DNA of 64,000 nt from Pseudomonas serboccidentalis (lineage in GTDB: Bacteria > Pseudomonadota > Gammaproteobacteria > Pseudomonadales > Pseudomonadaceae), in the NCBI RefSeq assembly GCF_028830055.1, contig NZ_CP101655.1, positions 4,270,769 through 4,334,768 of the forward strand, written 5' to 3'. Made by a program: the position numbers and the translations under genes. The stretch's first letter is position 1, and every line of letters starts with the position of its first letter. Below, piece by piece: positions 27,992 through 39,097 of this stretch. The notes below the pieces were generated by a model that was not told where the DNA came from, did not search any database, and was given only the letters and a program-made list of their open reading frames with translations.

Positions 27992-29422
27992 ATGATGGGG
28001 TTAGGTATGCGCTTTCGCGCGTTGGTGGCTGCCGCAGGACTGATGTTGATGGCAGTGGCCGTCAACGCTGTGGCCGACACAAAGGTCAACAGCGTGCGCC
28101 TGTGGCGGGCGCCGGATAACACGCGACTGGTCTTCGACCTGAGCGGCCCGGTGCAGCACAGCGTCTTCACCCTGACCGCACCGGATCGGCTGGTGATCGA
28201 CATCAATGGCGCCACTCTGGGTGCGCCGCTGAAAGTCTCGACCGCCAACACACCGATCACCGCGATGCGCTCGGCCCAGCGCACGCCGACCGACCTGCGG
28301 GTGGTCATCGACCTGAAAAAAGCCGTCACCCCGAAAAGCTTCTCGCTGGCGCCCAACGCGCAATACGGCAACCGGCTGGTGGTCGACCTGTTCGACAACC
28401 CGGCCGATGCCGCACCGCCACCTGCGCCGACGCCACAAGTGGCGACGGTACCAGCGGTGCCGGTCACTCCTTCCGAACCTGCCATCAAGTTGCCGCCGGC
28501 CCCGGCCGGCAAGCGCGACATCATCGTGGTGATCGACGCTGGCCACGGCGGCGAAGACCCGGGTGCGTCCGGCTCGCGCGGCCAGCGTGAAAAAGACGTG
28601 GTGCTGCAGATCGCCCGCGAACTGCAGCGTCAGGTCAACGGCATGAAAGGCTTCCGTGCCGAGCTGACCCGCACCGGCGACTACTTCATCCCGTTGCGCG
28701 GCCGTACCGAAATCGCGCGCAAGAAGGGTGCGGACCTGTTCGTCTCGATTCACGCCGACGCCGCGCCGTCTGCGGCAGCGTTCGGTGCTTCGGTGTTTGC
28801 CTTGTCCGATCGCGGTGCAACCTCGGAGACCGCCCGTTGGCTGGCCGACAGCGAAAACCGTTCCGACCTGATCGGCGGTGCCGGCAACGTCAGCCTCGAC
28901 GACAAGGACCGCATGCTCGCCGGTGTGCTGCTCGACTTGTCGATGACGGCGTCGCTGACTTCCAGCCTCAACGTCGGCCAGAAAGTCCTGACCAACATCG
29001 GTCGCGTGACGCCGCTGCACAAACAGCGTGTGGAACAGGCCGGGTTCATGGTGCTGAAGTCGCCGGATATTCCGTCGATCCTCGTCGAAACCGGGTTTAT
29101 CTCTAACGCCAATGAAGCCTCGAAGCTGTCGGCCTCGAGCCACCAGCAGGCGCTGGCCCGCTCGATCAGCAGCGGCGTGCGCCAGTTCTTCCAGCAAAAC
29201 CCGCCACCGGGCACCTACATTGCCTGGCTGCGTGACTCGGGCAAGATCGCCCAGGGCCCGCGCGATCACCGCGTGAGTCCGGGCGAGACGCTGGCGATGA
29301 TTGCGGTGCGTTATCAGGTGTCGCCTGCGGCCCTGCGCAGTGCCAATAACCTCAGCAGCGATGAGCTTAAAATCGGTCAGCACCTGACCATTCCTGGCAC
29401 CGAACTGGCGTCCAAAGAATGA
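27992..29422 (+). CDS. amiB: N-acetylmuramoyl-L-alanine amidase with AMIN and LysM domains
   Basis: A 476-residue periplasmic enzyme that splits septal peptidoglycan during cell separation. Order: signal peptide to about residue 30, AMIN domain (about 35-130) for septal targeting, a Pro/Ala-rich linker, the amidase_3 domain with zinc motifs [15 protein letters not shown] and [11 protein letters not shown], the regulatory segment before the final Glu ([10 protein letters not shown]), and a C-terminal LysM domain. The first ATG directly abuts the tsaE stop; ATG codons at 27995 and 28007 are alternatives. It overlaps mutL by four bases (ATGA). Confidence 0.95.
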   Translation: MMGLGMRFRALVAAAGLMLMAVAVNAVADTKVNSVRLWRAPDNTRLVFDLSGPVQHSVFTLTAPDRLVIDINGATLGAPLKVSTANTPITAMRSAQRTPTDLRVVIDLKKAVTPKSFSLAPNAQYGNRLVVDLFDNPADAAPPPAPTPQVATVPAVPVTPSEPAIKLPPAPAGKRDIIVVIDAGHGGEDPGASGSRGQREKDVVLQIARELQRQVNGMKGFRAELTRTGDYFIPLRGRTEIARKKGADLFVSIHADAAPSAAAFGASVFALSDRGATSETARWLADSENRSDLIGGAGNVSLDDKDRMLAGVLLDLSMTASLTSSLNVGQKVLTNIGRVTPLHKQRVEQAGFMVLKSPDIPSILVETGFISNANEASKLSASSHQQALARSISSGVRQFFQQNPPPGTYIAWLRDSGKIAQGPRDHRVSPGETLAMIAVRYQVSPAALRSANNLSSDELKIGQHLTIPGTELASKE

Positions 29423-31329
29423 ATCAGCTGTTGAACGCCGCACGCATCGAACTGCTCAGCCCACGGCTGGCGAACCAGATCGCCGCCGGTGAGGTGGTTG
29501 AACGCCCGGCCTCGGTGATCAAGGAACTGCTGGAAAACAGCCTCGATTCCGGTGCCAAACGCATCGACGTCGACGTTGAGCAGGGCGGCGTCAAGCTGTT
29601 GCGAGTGCGTGATGACGGCAGCGGCATTTCCGCCGACGATCTGCCGCTGGCCTTGGCCCGTCACGCCACCAGCAAGATTCGCAACCTCGAAGACCTCGAG
29701 CAGGTGATGAGCCTCGGTTTCCGTGGCGAGGCACTGGCGTCGATCAGCTCCGTGGCGCGCCTGACCCTGACCTCGCGCACCCGCGACGCCGATCAGGCCT
29801 GGCAGGTCGAGACCGAAGGTCGCGACATGGCACCTCGGGTGCAGCCGGCGGCACATCCTGTCGGTACGTCGGTGGAAGTGCGCGACCTGTTCTTCAATAC
29901 CCCGGCGCGGCGCAAGTTTCTCAAGACCGAAAAAACCGAATTCGATCACCTGCAAGAAGTGATCAAGCGTCTGGCACTGGCGCGTTTTGACGTGGCTTTC
30001 CACCTGCGCCACAACGGCAAGACCATCCTCAGTCTTCACGAGGCCCACGATGACGCGGCCCGCGCCCGGCGTGTGGCGGCGATTTGCGGCTCGGGTTTTC
30101 TGGAGCAGGCGCTGCCGATCGAGATCGAGCGCAATGGCCTGCACCTGTGGGGCTGGGTCGGGTTGCCGACCTTCAACCGCAGTCAGGCGGATTTGCAGTA
30201 TTTCTTCGTGAACGGCCGTGCGGTGCGCGACAAACTGGTGGCCCACGCGGTGCGCCAGGCTTATCGCGACGTGCTGTTCAATGGCCGTCATCCGACCTTC
30301 GCGCTGTTTTTCGAGGTCGATCCGGCGGCGGTCGACGTCAACGTGCACCCGACCAAACACGAAGTGCGCTTCCGTGACGGGCGCATGGTGCATGACTTCC
30401 TTTATGGCACGCTGCACCGCGCGCTGGGCGATGTGCGCCCGGAAGATCAGCTTGCCGGTTCTGTCACCACGGCCATTGTCCGCCCAACCGGCATCGAGGC
30501 GGGTGAGTTCGGCCCGCAAGGCGAAATGCGTCTGGCGGCCAATGCGCTGCTGGAGCAGCCGCAGGCGCAACCGGCGTTCAATACGTCGTCGGGTGCCAGT
30601 GCTGGCGGTGCTTATCAGTATCAGTACACGCCGCGGCCGCAATCCGCGGTGCCGCCAGCCGCTGAGGCGCAGGCTGCCTACCGCGAGTTTTTTGCGCCGC
30701 TGCCGGAAGCCAATGCCAACGCATTGCCGGCCGGTCAGGAGGATATTCCGCCGCTCGGTTACGCACTGGCGCAGCTCAAGGGCATCTACATCTTGTCCGA
30801 GAACGCCCAGGGCCTGGTGCTGGTGGACATGCACGCCGCCCACGAGCGGATCATGTATGAGCGCTTGAAGATCGCCATGGCCAGTGAAGGCCTGAGCGGC
30901 CAGCCATTGCTGGTGCCAGAGTCGCTGGCGGTCAGTCAGCGTGAAGCCGATTGCGCCGAAGAGCATGCCGCGTGGTTCCAGCGCCTGGGCTTCGAACTGC
31001 AGCGTCTGGGCCCGGAAACCCTGGCGATCCGACAGATTCCGGCGCTGCTCAAACAGGCCGAGGCCAACCGTCTGGTGGGCGACGTGCTGTCGGACCTGAT
31101 GGAATACGGCACCAGCGACCGGATTCAGGCGCACCTGAACGAACTGCTCGGGACCATGGCCTGCCACGGCGCGATCCGCGCCAATCGGCGTCTGGCCTTG
31201 CCGGAAATGAACGGTCTGCTGCGCGACATGGAAAACACCGAGCGCAGCGGTCAATGCAACCATGGCCGACCGACCTGGACCCAATTGGGCCTGGACGATC
31301 TGGACAAACTGTTCCTGCGCGGTCGTTGA
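29419..31329 (+). CDS. mutL: DNA mismatch repair protein MutL
   Basis: A 636-residue mismatch-repair coordinator. The N-terminal GHKL ATPase motifs are [21 protein letters not shown], and [14 protein letters not shown]. After a Pro/Gln/Ala-rich linker (about 345-445), the C-terminal dimerisation domain carries [12 protein letters not shown], matching the endonuclease motif DxHA(x)2E(x)4E. This suggests a nicking MutL, as expected in pseudomonads, which lack MutH. It overlaps the miaA start by one base. Confidence 0.97.
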   Translation: MNQLLNAARIELLSPRLANQIAAGEVVERPASVIKELLENSLDSGAKRIDVDVEQGGVKLLRVRDDGSGISADDLPLALARHATSKIRNLEDLEQVMSLGFRGEALASISSVARLTLTSRTRDADQAWQVETEGRDMAPRVQPAAHPVGTSVEVRDLFFNTPARRKFLKTEKTEFDHLQEVIKRLALARFDVAFHLRHNGKTILSLHEAHDDAARARRVAAICGSGFLEQALPIEIERNGLHLWGWVGLPTFNRSQADLQYFFVNGRAVRDKLVAHAVRQAYRDVLFNGRHPTFALFFEVDPAAVDVNVHPTKHEVRFRDGRMVHDFLYGTLHRALGDVRPEDQLAGSVTTAIVRPTGIEAGEFGPQGEMRLAANALLEQPQAQPAFNTSSGASAGGAYQYQYTPRPQSAVPPAAEAQAAYREFFAPLPEANANALPAGQEDIPPLGYALAQLKGIYILSENAQGLVLVDMHAAHERIMYERLKIAMASEGLSGQPLLVPESLAVSQREADCAEEHAAWFQRLGFELQRLGPETLAIRQIPALLKQAEANRLVGDVLSDLMEYGTSDRIQAHLNELLGTMACHGAIRANRRLALPEMNGLLRDMENTERSGQCNHGRPTWTQLGLDDLDKLFLRGR

Positions 31330-32300
31330 TGAGCCAGCTTCCTCCAGCGATTTTCCTGATGGGCCCGACCGCTGCGGGCAAGACCGACCTGGCCATCGAG
31401 CTGACCAAGGTGCTGCCATGCGAGCTGATCAGTGTCGATTCGGCGCTGGTTTATCGCGGCATGGACATCGGCACCGCCAAGCCTTCGAAAGAGCTGCTGG
31501 CCGAGTTTCCGCACCGTTTGATCGACATCCTCGACCCGGCGGAGGCCTATTCCGCCGCCGATTTCCGCCGCGATGCCCTGCAAGCCATGGCCGACATCAC
31601 CGCGCGCGGGAAGATTCCGCTGCTGGTCGGTGGGACGATGCTTTATTACAAGGCATTGGTCGAAGGCCTGGCGGACATGCCGGCGGCGGATCCCGAGGTC
31701 CGCGCGCAGATCGAAGAAGAAGCTGCACGCCTTGGCTGGCAAGCCCTGCACGAACAATTGGCGGTGATCGACCCGGAGTCAGCGGCGCGCATTCATCCCA
31801 ACGATCCACAGCGTCTGAGTCGGGCGCTGGAGGTTTATCGGGTCAGCGGTCAGAGCATGACTGCGCTGCGTCAGCAACAATCTGCGCAAAGTACTGAAGC
31901 AGCCGCTTCGGGACGGCAACAATTGCCCTATACTGTCGCGAACTTGGCCATTGCTCCGGCAAATCGCCAGGTACTGCACGAGCGCATTAAACAAAGATTC
32001 ACAAATATGCTGGAACAGGGGTTCATCGACGAGGTCGTAGCCCTGCGTAAAAGAAGTGACCTGCATTCGGGGTTGCCGTCTATACGTGCGGTAGGCTACC
32101 GCCAAGTCTGGGACTACCTGGACGGCAAGCTGTCGTTAGCCGAAATGCAGGAACGCGGCATCATTGCCACGCGTCAATTGGCCAAACGCCAGTTCACCTG
32201 GCTGCGCAGCTGGGAAGATCTGCACTGGCTGGACAGTCTTGATTGCGACAATCTGCCACGCGCCTTGAAATACCTTGGGACCATCTCCATATTGAGCTGA
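31329..32300 (+). CDS. miaA: tRNA dimethylallyltransferase
   Basis: A 323-residue enzyme that adds a dimethylallyl group to A37 of tRNAs reading UNN codons. The P-loop is [14 protein letters not shown] (from residue 12), followed by the substrate motif [27 protein letters not shown] and the tRNA-binding region [12 protein letters not shown]. The ATG overlaps the mutL stop, which sets the start. It is part of the conserved mutL-miaA-hfq-hflX run. Confidence 0.97.
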   Translation: MSQLPPAIFLMGPTAAGKTDLAIELTKVLPCELISVDSALVYRGMDIGTAKPSKELLAEFPHRLIDILDPAEAYSAADFRRDALQAMADITARGKIPLLVGGTMLYYKALVEGLADMPAADPEVRAQIEEEAARLGWQALHEQLAVIDPESAARIHPNDPQRLSRALEVYRVSGQSMTALRQQQSAQSTEAAASGRQQLPYTVANLAIAPANRQVLHERIKQRFTNMLEQGFIDEVVALRKRSDLHSGLPSIRAVGYRQVWDYLDGKLSLAEMQERGIIATRQLAKRQFTWLRSWEDLHWLDSLDCDNLPRALKYLGTISILS

Positions 32301-32394
32301 GTCCTTGCAATTGCCGTCTATCCTTGGGGGTGTGGCGGCCAAAGCCATCTGAATTACCTATTTTTATTATTGAATCCTTAAAGGAGTGCGGCAC

Positions 32395-32655
32395 ATGTCA
32401 AAAGGGCATTCGCTACAAGACCCTTACTTGAATACTTTACGTAAAGAGAAAGTTGGGGTTTCCATCTACCTGGTCAACGGTATCAAACTGCAGGGCACGA
32501 TCGAGTCGTTCGACCAGTTCGTTATCCTGCTGAAAAACACCGTCAGCCAGATGGTTTACAAACACGCTATCTCTACAGTCGTGCCAGTACGTCCAATTCG
32601 TCTGCCTAGCGCAACCGAATCCGATGCAGGTGACGCTGAGCCAGGTAACGCCTGA
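32395..32655 (+). CDS. hfq: RNA chaperone Hfq
   Basis: An 86-residue Sm-like protein forming hexamers that pair small RNAs with mRNAs. Sm1 and Sm2 regions are intact ([27 protein letters not shown] and the YKHAIST motif). The acidic C-terminal tail is short, as usual in pseudomonads. The start [12 protein letters not shown] has AAGGAG upstream. It lies 94 bases after miaA and 12 bases before hflX. Confidence 0.98.
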   Translation: MSKGHSLQDPYLNTLRKEKVGVSIYLVNGIKLQGTIESFDQFVILLKNTVSQMVYKHAISTVVPVRPIRLPSATESDAGDAEPGNA

Positions 32656-32667
32656 TAGGAGTCTCCT

Positions 32668-33969
32668 TTGTTCTTTGAGCGCCACGGTGGTGGTGAGCGA
32701 GTGATCCTCGTTCACTTGGATGGTCAGGACCCTGAGGCGCGCGAAGATCCGCAGGAGTTTCAGGAATTGGCTAATTCGGCGGGCGCCGAGACCGTTGCGT
32801 TTTTTAACGTACCGCGTCATCGGCCAACCGCCAAATTCCTGATTGGCAGCGGCAAGGTCGAGGAACTGCGCGACCTGGTCCATGCCGAAAAGGCCGATCT
32901 GGTGATTTTCAATCACATTCTCACGCCCAGTCAGGAACGTAACCTCGAACGTGTTTTCGAGTGTCGCGTGATCGACCGTACCGGCCTGATTCTCGATATT
33001 TTCGCCCAACGCGCGCGTACCCATGAAGGCAAGCTCCAGGTCGAACTGGCCCAGCTTGACCACATGAGCACCCGTCTGGTTCGTGGCTGGACTCACCTTG
33101 AGCGTCAGGGTGGCGGTATCGGCATGCGTGGCCCGGGTGAAACCCAGCTGGAAACCGACCGCCGTCTGCTGCGGGTTCGCCTGCGCCAGATCAAGGGCCG
33201 ACTGGAAAAAGTCCGCAGCCAGCGCGAGCAATCGCGACGCGGTCGTTCGCGTGCCGATATCCCTACCGTATCTCTGGTGGGCTACACCAACGCCGGTAAG
33301 TCCACGCTGTTCAATAACGTGACCAAGTCCGAGGTGTACGCGGCTGACCAGTTGTTCGCCACACTGGACCCGACCTTGCGCCGTCTGGAACTGGACGACC
33401 TGGGGCCGATTGTTCTCGCGGACACCGTAGGTTTCATTCGCCACTTGCCACACAAGCTGGTCGAGGCATTTCGGTCTACGCTCGAAGAGTCGAGCAACTC
33501 CGACCTGCTGTTGCACGTGATCGATGCGGCCGAACCGGATCGCATGTTGCAGATCGAGCAAGTGATGGTAGTGCTGGGCGAGATCGGGGCCCAGGACTTG
33601 CCGATCCTGGAGGTATACAACAAACTCGATTTGCTTGAAGGCGTTGAGCCTCAGATCCAGCGCGATGCCGATGGCAAGCCGCAACGGGTCTGGTTGTCGG
33701 CGCGCGATGGCACGGGTCTGGAATTGCTTGAACAAGCCATTGCCGAGTTGCTGGGCAGTGATTTGTTCGTGGGGACATTGCGCCTGCCGCAACGGTTCGC
33801 TCGACTGCGTGCGCAGTTCTTCGAGCTCGGTGCGGTGCAGAAAGAAGAGCACGACGAAGAAGGCATCTGCCTGCTGGCCGTTCGTTTGCCCCGGGTCGAG
33901 TTGAATCGACTGGTAAGCCGCGAGGGATTGCAGCCGATGGAATTCATCGAGCAACACACTTTGCAATAA
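32668..33969 (+). CDS. hflX: GTPase HflX
   Basis: A 433-residue ribosome-associated GTPase. The N-terminal glycine-rich HflX domain (about 1-195) precedes the G domain with P-loop GYTNAGKSTLFN, a G3 DTVGFIRHLP and G4 NKLD. The TTG start has a TAGGAG ribosome binding site 7 bases upstream. HflX splits stalled ribosomes under heat or antibiotic stress. It keeps the conserved order hfq-hflX-hflK-hflC. Confidence 0.96.
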   Translation: MFFERHGGGERVILVHLDGQDPEAREDPQEFQELANSAGAETVAFFNVPRHRPTAKFLIGSGKVEELRDLVHAEKADLVIFNHILTPSQERNLERVFECRVIDRTGLILDIFAQRARTHEGKLQVELAQLDHMSTRLVRGWTHLERQGGGIGMRGPGETQLETDRRLLRVRLRQIKGRLEKVRSQREQSRRGRSRADIPTVSLVGYTNAGKSTLFNNVTKSEVYAADQLFATLDPTLRRLELDDLGPIVLADTVGFIRHLPHKLVEAFRSTLEESSNSDLLLHVIDAAEPDRMLQIEQVMVVLGEIGAQDLPILEVYNKLDLLEGVEPQIQRDADGKPQRVWLSARDGTGLELLEQAIAELLGSDLFVGTLRLPQRFARLRAQFFELGAVQKEEHDEEGICLLAVRLPRVELNRLVSREGLQPMEFIEQHTLQ

Positions 33970-34065
33970 AAGCCTGGCAAAGCGGTTGTGCCGCAACGGC
34001 AGGCATTCTGTAGCATTGGTCGGCGCGCCGTGGGTGCGTCTTTGCTTTATCAGATGGAGAGCGCT

Positions 34066-35244
34066 ATGGCTTGGAATGAGCCGGGTGGCAACTCGAATAA
34101 TCAGGATCCTTGGGGTGGCAAGCGCCGCAATAACGGCGACCGCAAGGGGCCACCGGATCTCGACGAGGCCTTCCGAAAGCTGCAGGAAAGCCTGAACGGG
34201 TTGTTCGGTGGTGGTAAGAAACGCGGTGGTGATGACGGCGGTGGTTCGGGCAGGAGCGGTGGCGGCTTCGGCGGTCTGCTCGGCATCGGCCTCGTGGTGC
34301 TGGCGGCTGTCTGGCTGTACAGCGCGGTCTATGTGGTCGACGAGCAGGAGCAAGCCGTGGTGCTGCGCTTCGGCAAGTACTACGAGACGGTCGGCCCGGG
34401 CCTGAACATCTACTTCCCGCCGATCGATAAAAAGTACATGGAAAACGTCACGCGTGAGCGTGCGTACACCAAGCAGGGGCAGATGCTGACCGAAGACGAG
34501 AACATCGTCGAAGTGCCGCTGACCGTGCAGTACAAGATCACCAACCTGCAGGACTTCGTGCTGAACGTCGATCAGCCGGAAATCAGCCTGCAGCATGCGA
34601 CTGACAGCGCCCTGCGCCACGTGGTGGGTTCCACCGCCATGGACCAGGTGCTGACCGAAGGTCGTGAATTGATGGCCAGCGAAATCAAGGAGCGTCTGCA
34701 ACGCTTCCTCGATACCTATCGCACCGGTATCACCGTCACCCAGGTGAACGTACAGAACGCGGCAGCCCCGCGTGAAGTGCAGGAAGCTTTCGACGACGTG
34801 ATCCGCGCCCGTGAAGACGAGCAGCGTTCGCGCAACCAGGCGGAAACCTACGCCAACGGCGTCGTGCCGGAAGCCCGTGGTCAGGCCCAGCGCATCCTCG
34901 AAGATGCCAATGGTTACCGTGACGAAACGATATCGCGCGCCAAGGGTGAGGCCGACCGCTTCACCAAGCTGGTCGCCGAGTATCGCAAGGCACCTGAAGT
35001 CACCCGCCAGCGTCTGTATCTGGACACCATGCAGGAAGTCTTCAGCAACACCAGCAAGGTACTCGTGACCGGCAACAAGAACGGCCAGAGCAACCTGCTT
35101 TACCTGCCGTTGGACAAGATGATTCAGAACAGTTCGGGTGGCAGCAATGCACCGGTGACCGGTTCGGCCGCTGCCAGCAACAACACGGACGTCGCGCCGC
35201 ATGTCACTGACCTGCCGCAGACACGCACAAGGGAGACCCGCTGA
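34066..35244 (+). CDS. hflK: FtsH protease activity modulator HflK
   Basis: A 392-residue SPFH/prohibitin-family membrane protein. A Gly/Asn-rich N-terminal cytoplasmic tail (about 1-70) precedes one transmembrane helix (about 72-92), then the SPFH domain and a long Ala/Glu/Arg coiled coil, with a Ser/Asn-rich C-terminus. HflK and HflC form a large cage around FtsH. The start MAWNEPGGN has GGAG upstream. The stop overlaps hflC by one base. Confidence 0.97.
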   Translation: MAWNEPGGNSNNQDPWGGKRRNNGDRKGPPDLDEAFRKLQESLNGLFGGGKKRGGDDGGGSGRSGGGFGGLLGIGLVVLAAVWLYSAVYVVDEQEQAVVLRFGKYYETVGPGLNIYFPPIDKKYMENVTRERAYTKQGQMLTEDENIVEVPLTVQYKITNLQDFVLNVDQPEISLQHATDSALRHVVGSTAMDQVLTEGRELMASEIKERLQRFLDTYRTGITVTQVNVQNAAAPREVQEAFDDVIRAREDEQRSRNQAETYANGVVPEARGQAQRILEDANGYRDETISRAKGEADRFTKLVAEYRKAPEVTRQRLYLDTMQEVFSNTSKVLVTGNKNGQSNLLYLPLDKMIQNSSGGSNAPVTGSAAASNNTDVAPHVTDLPQTRTRETR

Positions 35245-36113
35245 TGAGCAATAAATCGCTGATCGCCCTGATTGTTGGCGTCGTTGTGGTTCTGGTTGGC
35301 TGGAACTGCTTCTACATCGTGGCTCAGACCGAGCGCGCGGTGCTGCTGCAGTTCGGTCGTGTGGTTCAGGCCGATGTTCAGCCGGGTCTGCATGTGAAGG
35401 TGCCTTACGTTAACCAGGTGCGTAAATTTGACGCACGTCTGATGACGCTGGATGCACCGACACAGCGTTTCCTGACCCTGGAAAAGAAAGCCGTGATGGT
35501 CGATGCCTACGCCAAGTGGCGGGTGAAAGATGCCGAGCGCTTCTACACCGCGACGTCCGGCCTCAAGCAGATCGCCGACGAGCGTCTGTCCCGTCGTCTG
35601 GAATCGGGTCTGCGTGACCAGTTCGGTAAGCGCACCCTGCACGAAGTGGTGTCGGGTGAGCGTGATGCGTTGATGGCTGACATCACTGCATCGCTGAACT
35701 CGATGGCGGAAAAAGAGCTGGGTATCGAAGTAGTCGATGTCCGGGTCAAGGCCATCGATCTGCCGAAGGAAGTGAACCGCAGCGTGTTCGAGCGTATGAG
35801 CACCGAGCGTGAGCGTGAAGCCCGCGAGCACCGCGCCAAGGGTAACGAGCTGGCCGAAGGCATCCGTGCCGACGCCGATCGTCAGCGCCGCGTACTGCTG
35901 GCTGAAGCCTATCGTGAATCCGAAGAGGTTCGCGGTGACGGTGACGCCCAGGCCGCTGCGATCTACTCCAAGGCCTACGGTCAGGATCAGGAGTTCTACG
36001 GTTTCTACCGTAGCCTGCGCGCCTACCGTGAAAGCTTCGCGAACAAATCCGATGTCATGGTTCTCGACCCAAGCAGCGACTTCTTCCGTTACCTGGAAAA
36101 GTCCAAGCCTTGA
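35244..36113 (+). CDS. hflC: FtsH protease activity modulator HflC
   Basis: A 289-residue SPFH protein with an N-terminal membrane anchor (MSNKSLIALIVGVVVVLVGW) and a band-7 domain, ending in the conserved ...SDFFRYLEKS tail. It is translationally coupled to hflK and is expected to pair with it. Confidence 0.97.
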   Translation: MSNKSLIALIVGVVVVLVGWNCFYIVAQTERAVLLQFGRVVQADVQPGLHVKVPYVNQVRKFDARLMTLDAPTQRFLTLEKKAVMVDAYAKWRVKDAERFYTATSGLKQIADERLSRRLESGLRDQFGKRTLHEVVSGERDALMADITASLNSMAEKELGIEVVDVRVKAIDLPKEVNRSVFERMSTEREREAREHRAKGNELAEGIRADADRQRRVLLAEAYRESEEVRGDGDAQAAAIYSKAYGQDQEFYGFYRSLRAYRESFANKSDVMVLDPSSDFFRYLEKSKP

Positions 36114-36426
36114 TACGGCGTTGACCTGAATCGCTCCGCCCGGCGGCTAAAACCTCGGGCGGGGTGATCCTTTGGGAAAACGTGTGTATGATGCGGCAGC
36201 CGGGAAATTCCCGGCTTTTTTGCGTCTGCACGTTTGATTGCTGTTTTTTGTTGCAGGCATCGGGTTGAATGGCCCGAGCGTTTTTCGAGGAAAGTGATGG
36301 GCGAAGCCGGTAACAGGCCTTTCGCCGCGTCGTTCATGCGCGTGCGTTTTGAACGGGTCGGTCATTTTCTGCTTCACTCAAGGCTCGCCCGCAGGCAGGC
36401 CGCCCGGATCAAAGGGGAATGGCGTA
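36114..36426. other. 313-base intergenic stretch between hflC and hisZ
   Basis: It holds a strong terminator at 36199-36221 and a second hairpin (TCGGG 36260-36264 / CCCGA 36273-36277 followed by GCGTTTTT). No gene is visible. In P. aeruginosa I recall a short DUF2065 gene at this place; I find no such frame here. Confidence 0.6.
36199..36221 (+). terminator. intrinsic terminator after hflC
   Basis: Stem GCCGGG / CCCGGC with loop AAATT followed by T6. Confidence 0.85.
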
Positions 36427-37614
36427 ATGGCAACGGTAGACCGCTGGCTGCTGCCAGATGGCATCGAAGAAGTACTGCCACCGGAAGCGGCGCGCATTGA
36501 AGTCGCGCGTCGTCAGGTGTTGGATCTGTTCCAGAGCTGGGGTTACGAGTTTGTCGTGACTCCCCATATCGAGTACCTGGAATCCCTGCTGACCGGTGCG
36601 GGCCAGGACCTGGATCTGCGGACCTTCAAGGTCATCGACCCGCAGTCGGGCCGGCAGATGGGGTTCCGTGCCGACATCACGCCGCAAGTGGCGCGCATCG
36701 ATGCGCACACCCTGCGTCGCGAAGGCCCGAGCCGTCTGTGCTACGCCGGCAGCGTGCTGCATGCCCAGCCGCGTGCACTGTCGTCCTCGCGCAGCCCGAT
36801 CCAGTTGGGCGCCGAGTTGTACGGCGATGCCAGCCCGAGCAGCGACGTTGAAGTGATCAGCCTGATGCTGGCCATGTTGCAACTGGCCGATGTGCCGGAT
36901 GTGCACATGGATCTCGGTCATGTCGGCATCTATCGTGGTCTGGCGCGTGCCGCCGGTCTGTCCGGTGAAGTCGAGCAGCAGTTGTTCGATGCGTTGCAAC
37001 GCAAGGCCATCGACGAGGTCATTACCTTGACCGAAGGCCTGCCGGCCGATCTGTCCGACATGCTGCGGGCACTGGTCGACCTGTGTGGCGGACGTGAAGT
37101 GCTGGCCGCCGCCCGTGAGCGTTTGGCCAATGCACCGGCGCCGGTGCTGGCCGCGCTGGAAGACTTGCTGGCGATCGCCGAGCGTCTGTCAGTGCGTTTC
37201 CCGGATCTGCCGTTGTACTTCGATCTGGGCGAGCTGCGCGGCTATCACTACCACACCGGTGTGGTGTTCGCGGTGTTTGTACCAGGCGTGGGTCAGTCCA
37301 TCGCTCAGGGTGGTCGTTACGATGACATCGGTGCCGACTTCGGTCGTGCCCGTCCGGCGACCGGCTTCTCTACCGATTTGAAAACCCTGGTGACCCTGGG
37401 GCGTGCTGAGATCGAGCTACCGTCTGGCGGTATCTGGATGCCTGACAGTACGGATGCGGCACTCTGGCAGCAGGTTTGCCAGTTGCGCAGTGAGGGTCAG
37501 CGTGTCGTTCAGGCGCTGCCTGGACAACCTTTGGCCGCCGCCCGTGATGCGGACTGCGACCGGCAATTGATTCAGCAGAACGGGCTTTGGCAAGTATCGC
37601 CACTGGCTTCTTGA
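36427..37614 (+). CDS. hisZ: ATP phosphoribosyltransferase regulatory subunit
   Basis: A 395-residue histidyl-tRNA-synthetase-like protein that partners the short-form HisG in histidine synthesis. It shows class II synthetase segments such as [11 protein letters not shown], the dimer region and [21 protein letters not shown]. The last ~70 residues diverge from HisRS. The start [12 protein letters not shown] has AGGGG upstream. It directly precedes purA, as in other pseudomonads. Confidence 0.96.
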   Translation: MATVDRWLLPDGIEEVLPPEAARIEVARRQVLDLFQSWGYEFVVTPHIEYLESLLTGAGQDLDLRTFKVIDPQSGRQMGFRADITPQVARIDAHTLRREGPSRLCYAGSVLHAQPRALSSSRSPIQLGAELYGDASPSSDVEVISLMLAMLQLADVPDVHMDLGHVGIYRGLARAAGLSGEVEQQLFDALQRKAIDEVITLTEGLPADLSDMLRALVDLCGGREVLAAARERLANAPAPVLAALEDLLAIAERLSVRFPDLPLYFDLGELRGYHYHTGVVFAVFVPGVGQSIAQGGRYDDIGADFGRARPATGFSTDLKTLVTLGRAEIELPSGGIWMPDSTDAALWQQVCQLRSEGQRVVQALPGQPLAAARDADCDRQLIQQNGLWQVSPLAS

Positions 37615-38958
<1,344 letters not shown>

Positions 38959-38979
38959 TAAGTCGTTGATGTAAAAAAC

Positions 38980-39005
38980 AAAGGCCCCTTAATCGGGGCC
39001 TTTGT
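38980..39005 (+). terminator. intrinsic terminator of purA
   Basis: Stem AAAGGCCCC / GGGGCCTTT with a 6-base loop and flanking A- and T-runs. Confidence 0.85.
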
Positions 39006-39039
39006 CGTTTATGCCGGTTGGACGGCATGACCTTTGCTG

Positions 39040-39066
39040 TAAATCTGTCTACAAGAGTGCCATCAA
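39040..39066 (+). promoter_or_regulatory. FliA-like promoter of the chemoreceptor gene
   Basis: TAAA at 39040, then exactly 15 bases, then GCCATCAA, 5 of 8 matches to the FliA -10 consensus GCCGATAA. It sits 32 bases upstream of the chosen GTG start. The -35 part and spacing are perfect; the -10 is imperfect. Confidence 0.55.
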
Positions 39067-39097
39067 ATTAATGGCGTCAGAAGTAGAGGGATTCACA

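Noticed and set aside
32437..35202. 921-codon open frame on the minus strand opposite hfq-hflX-hflK
   Set aside because: It runs antisense across three certain genes and is a composition artefact.
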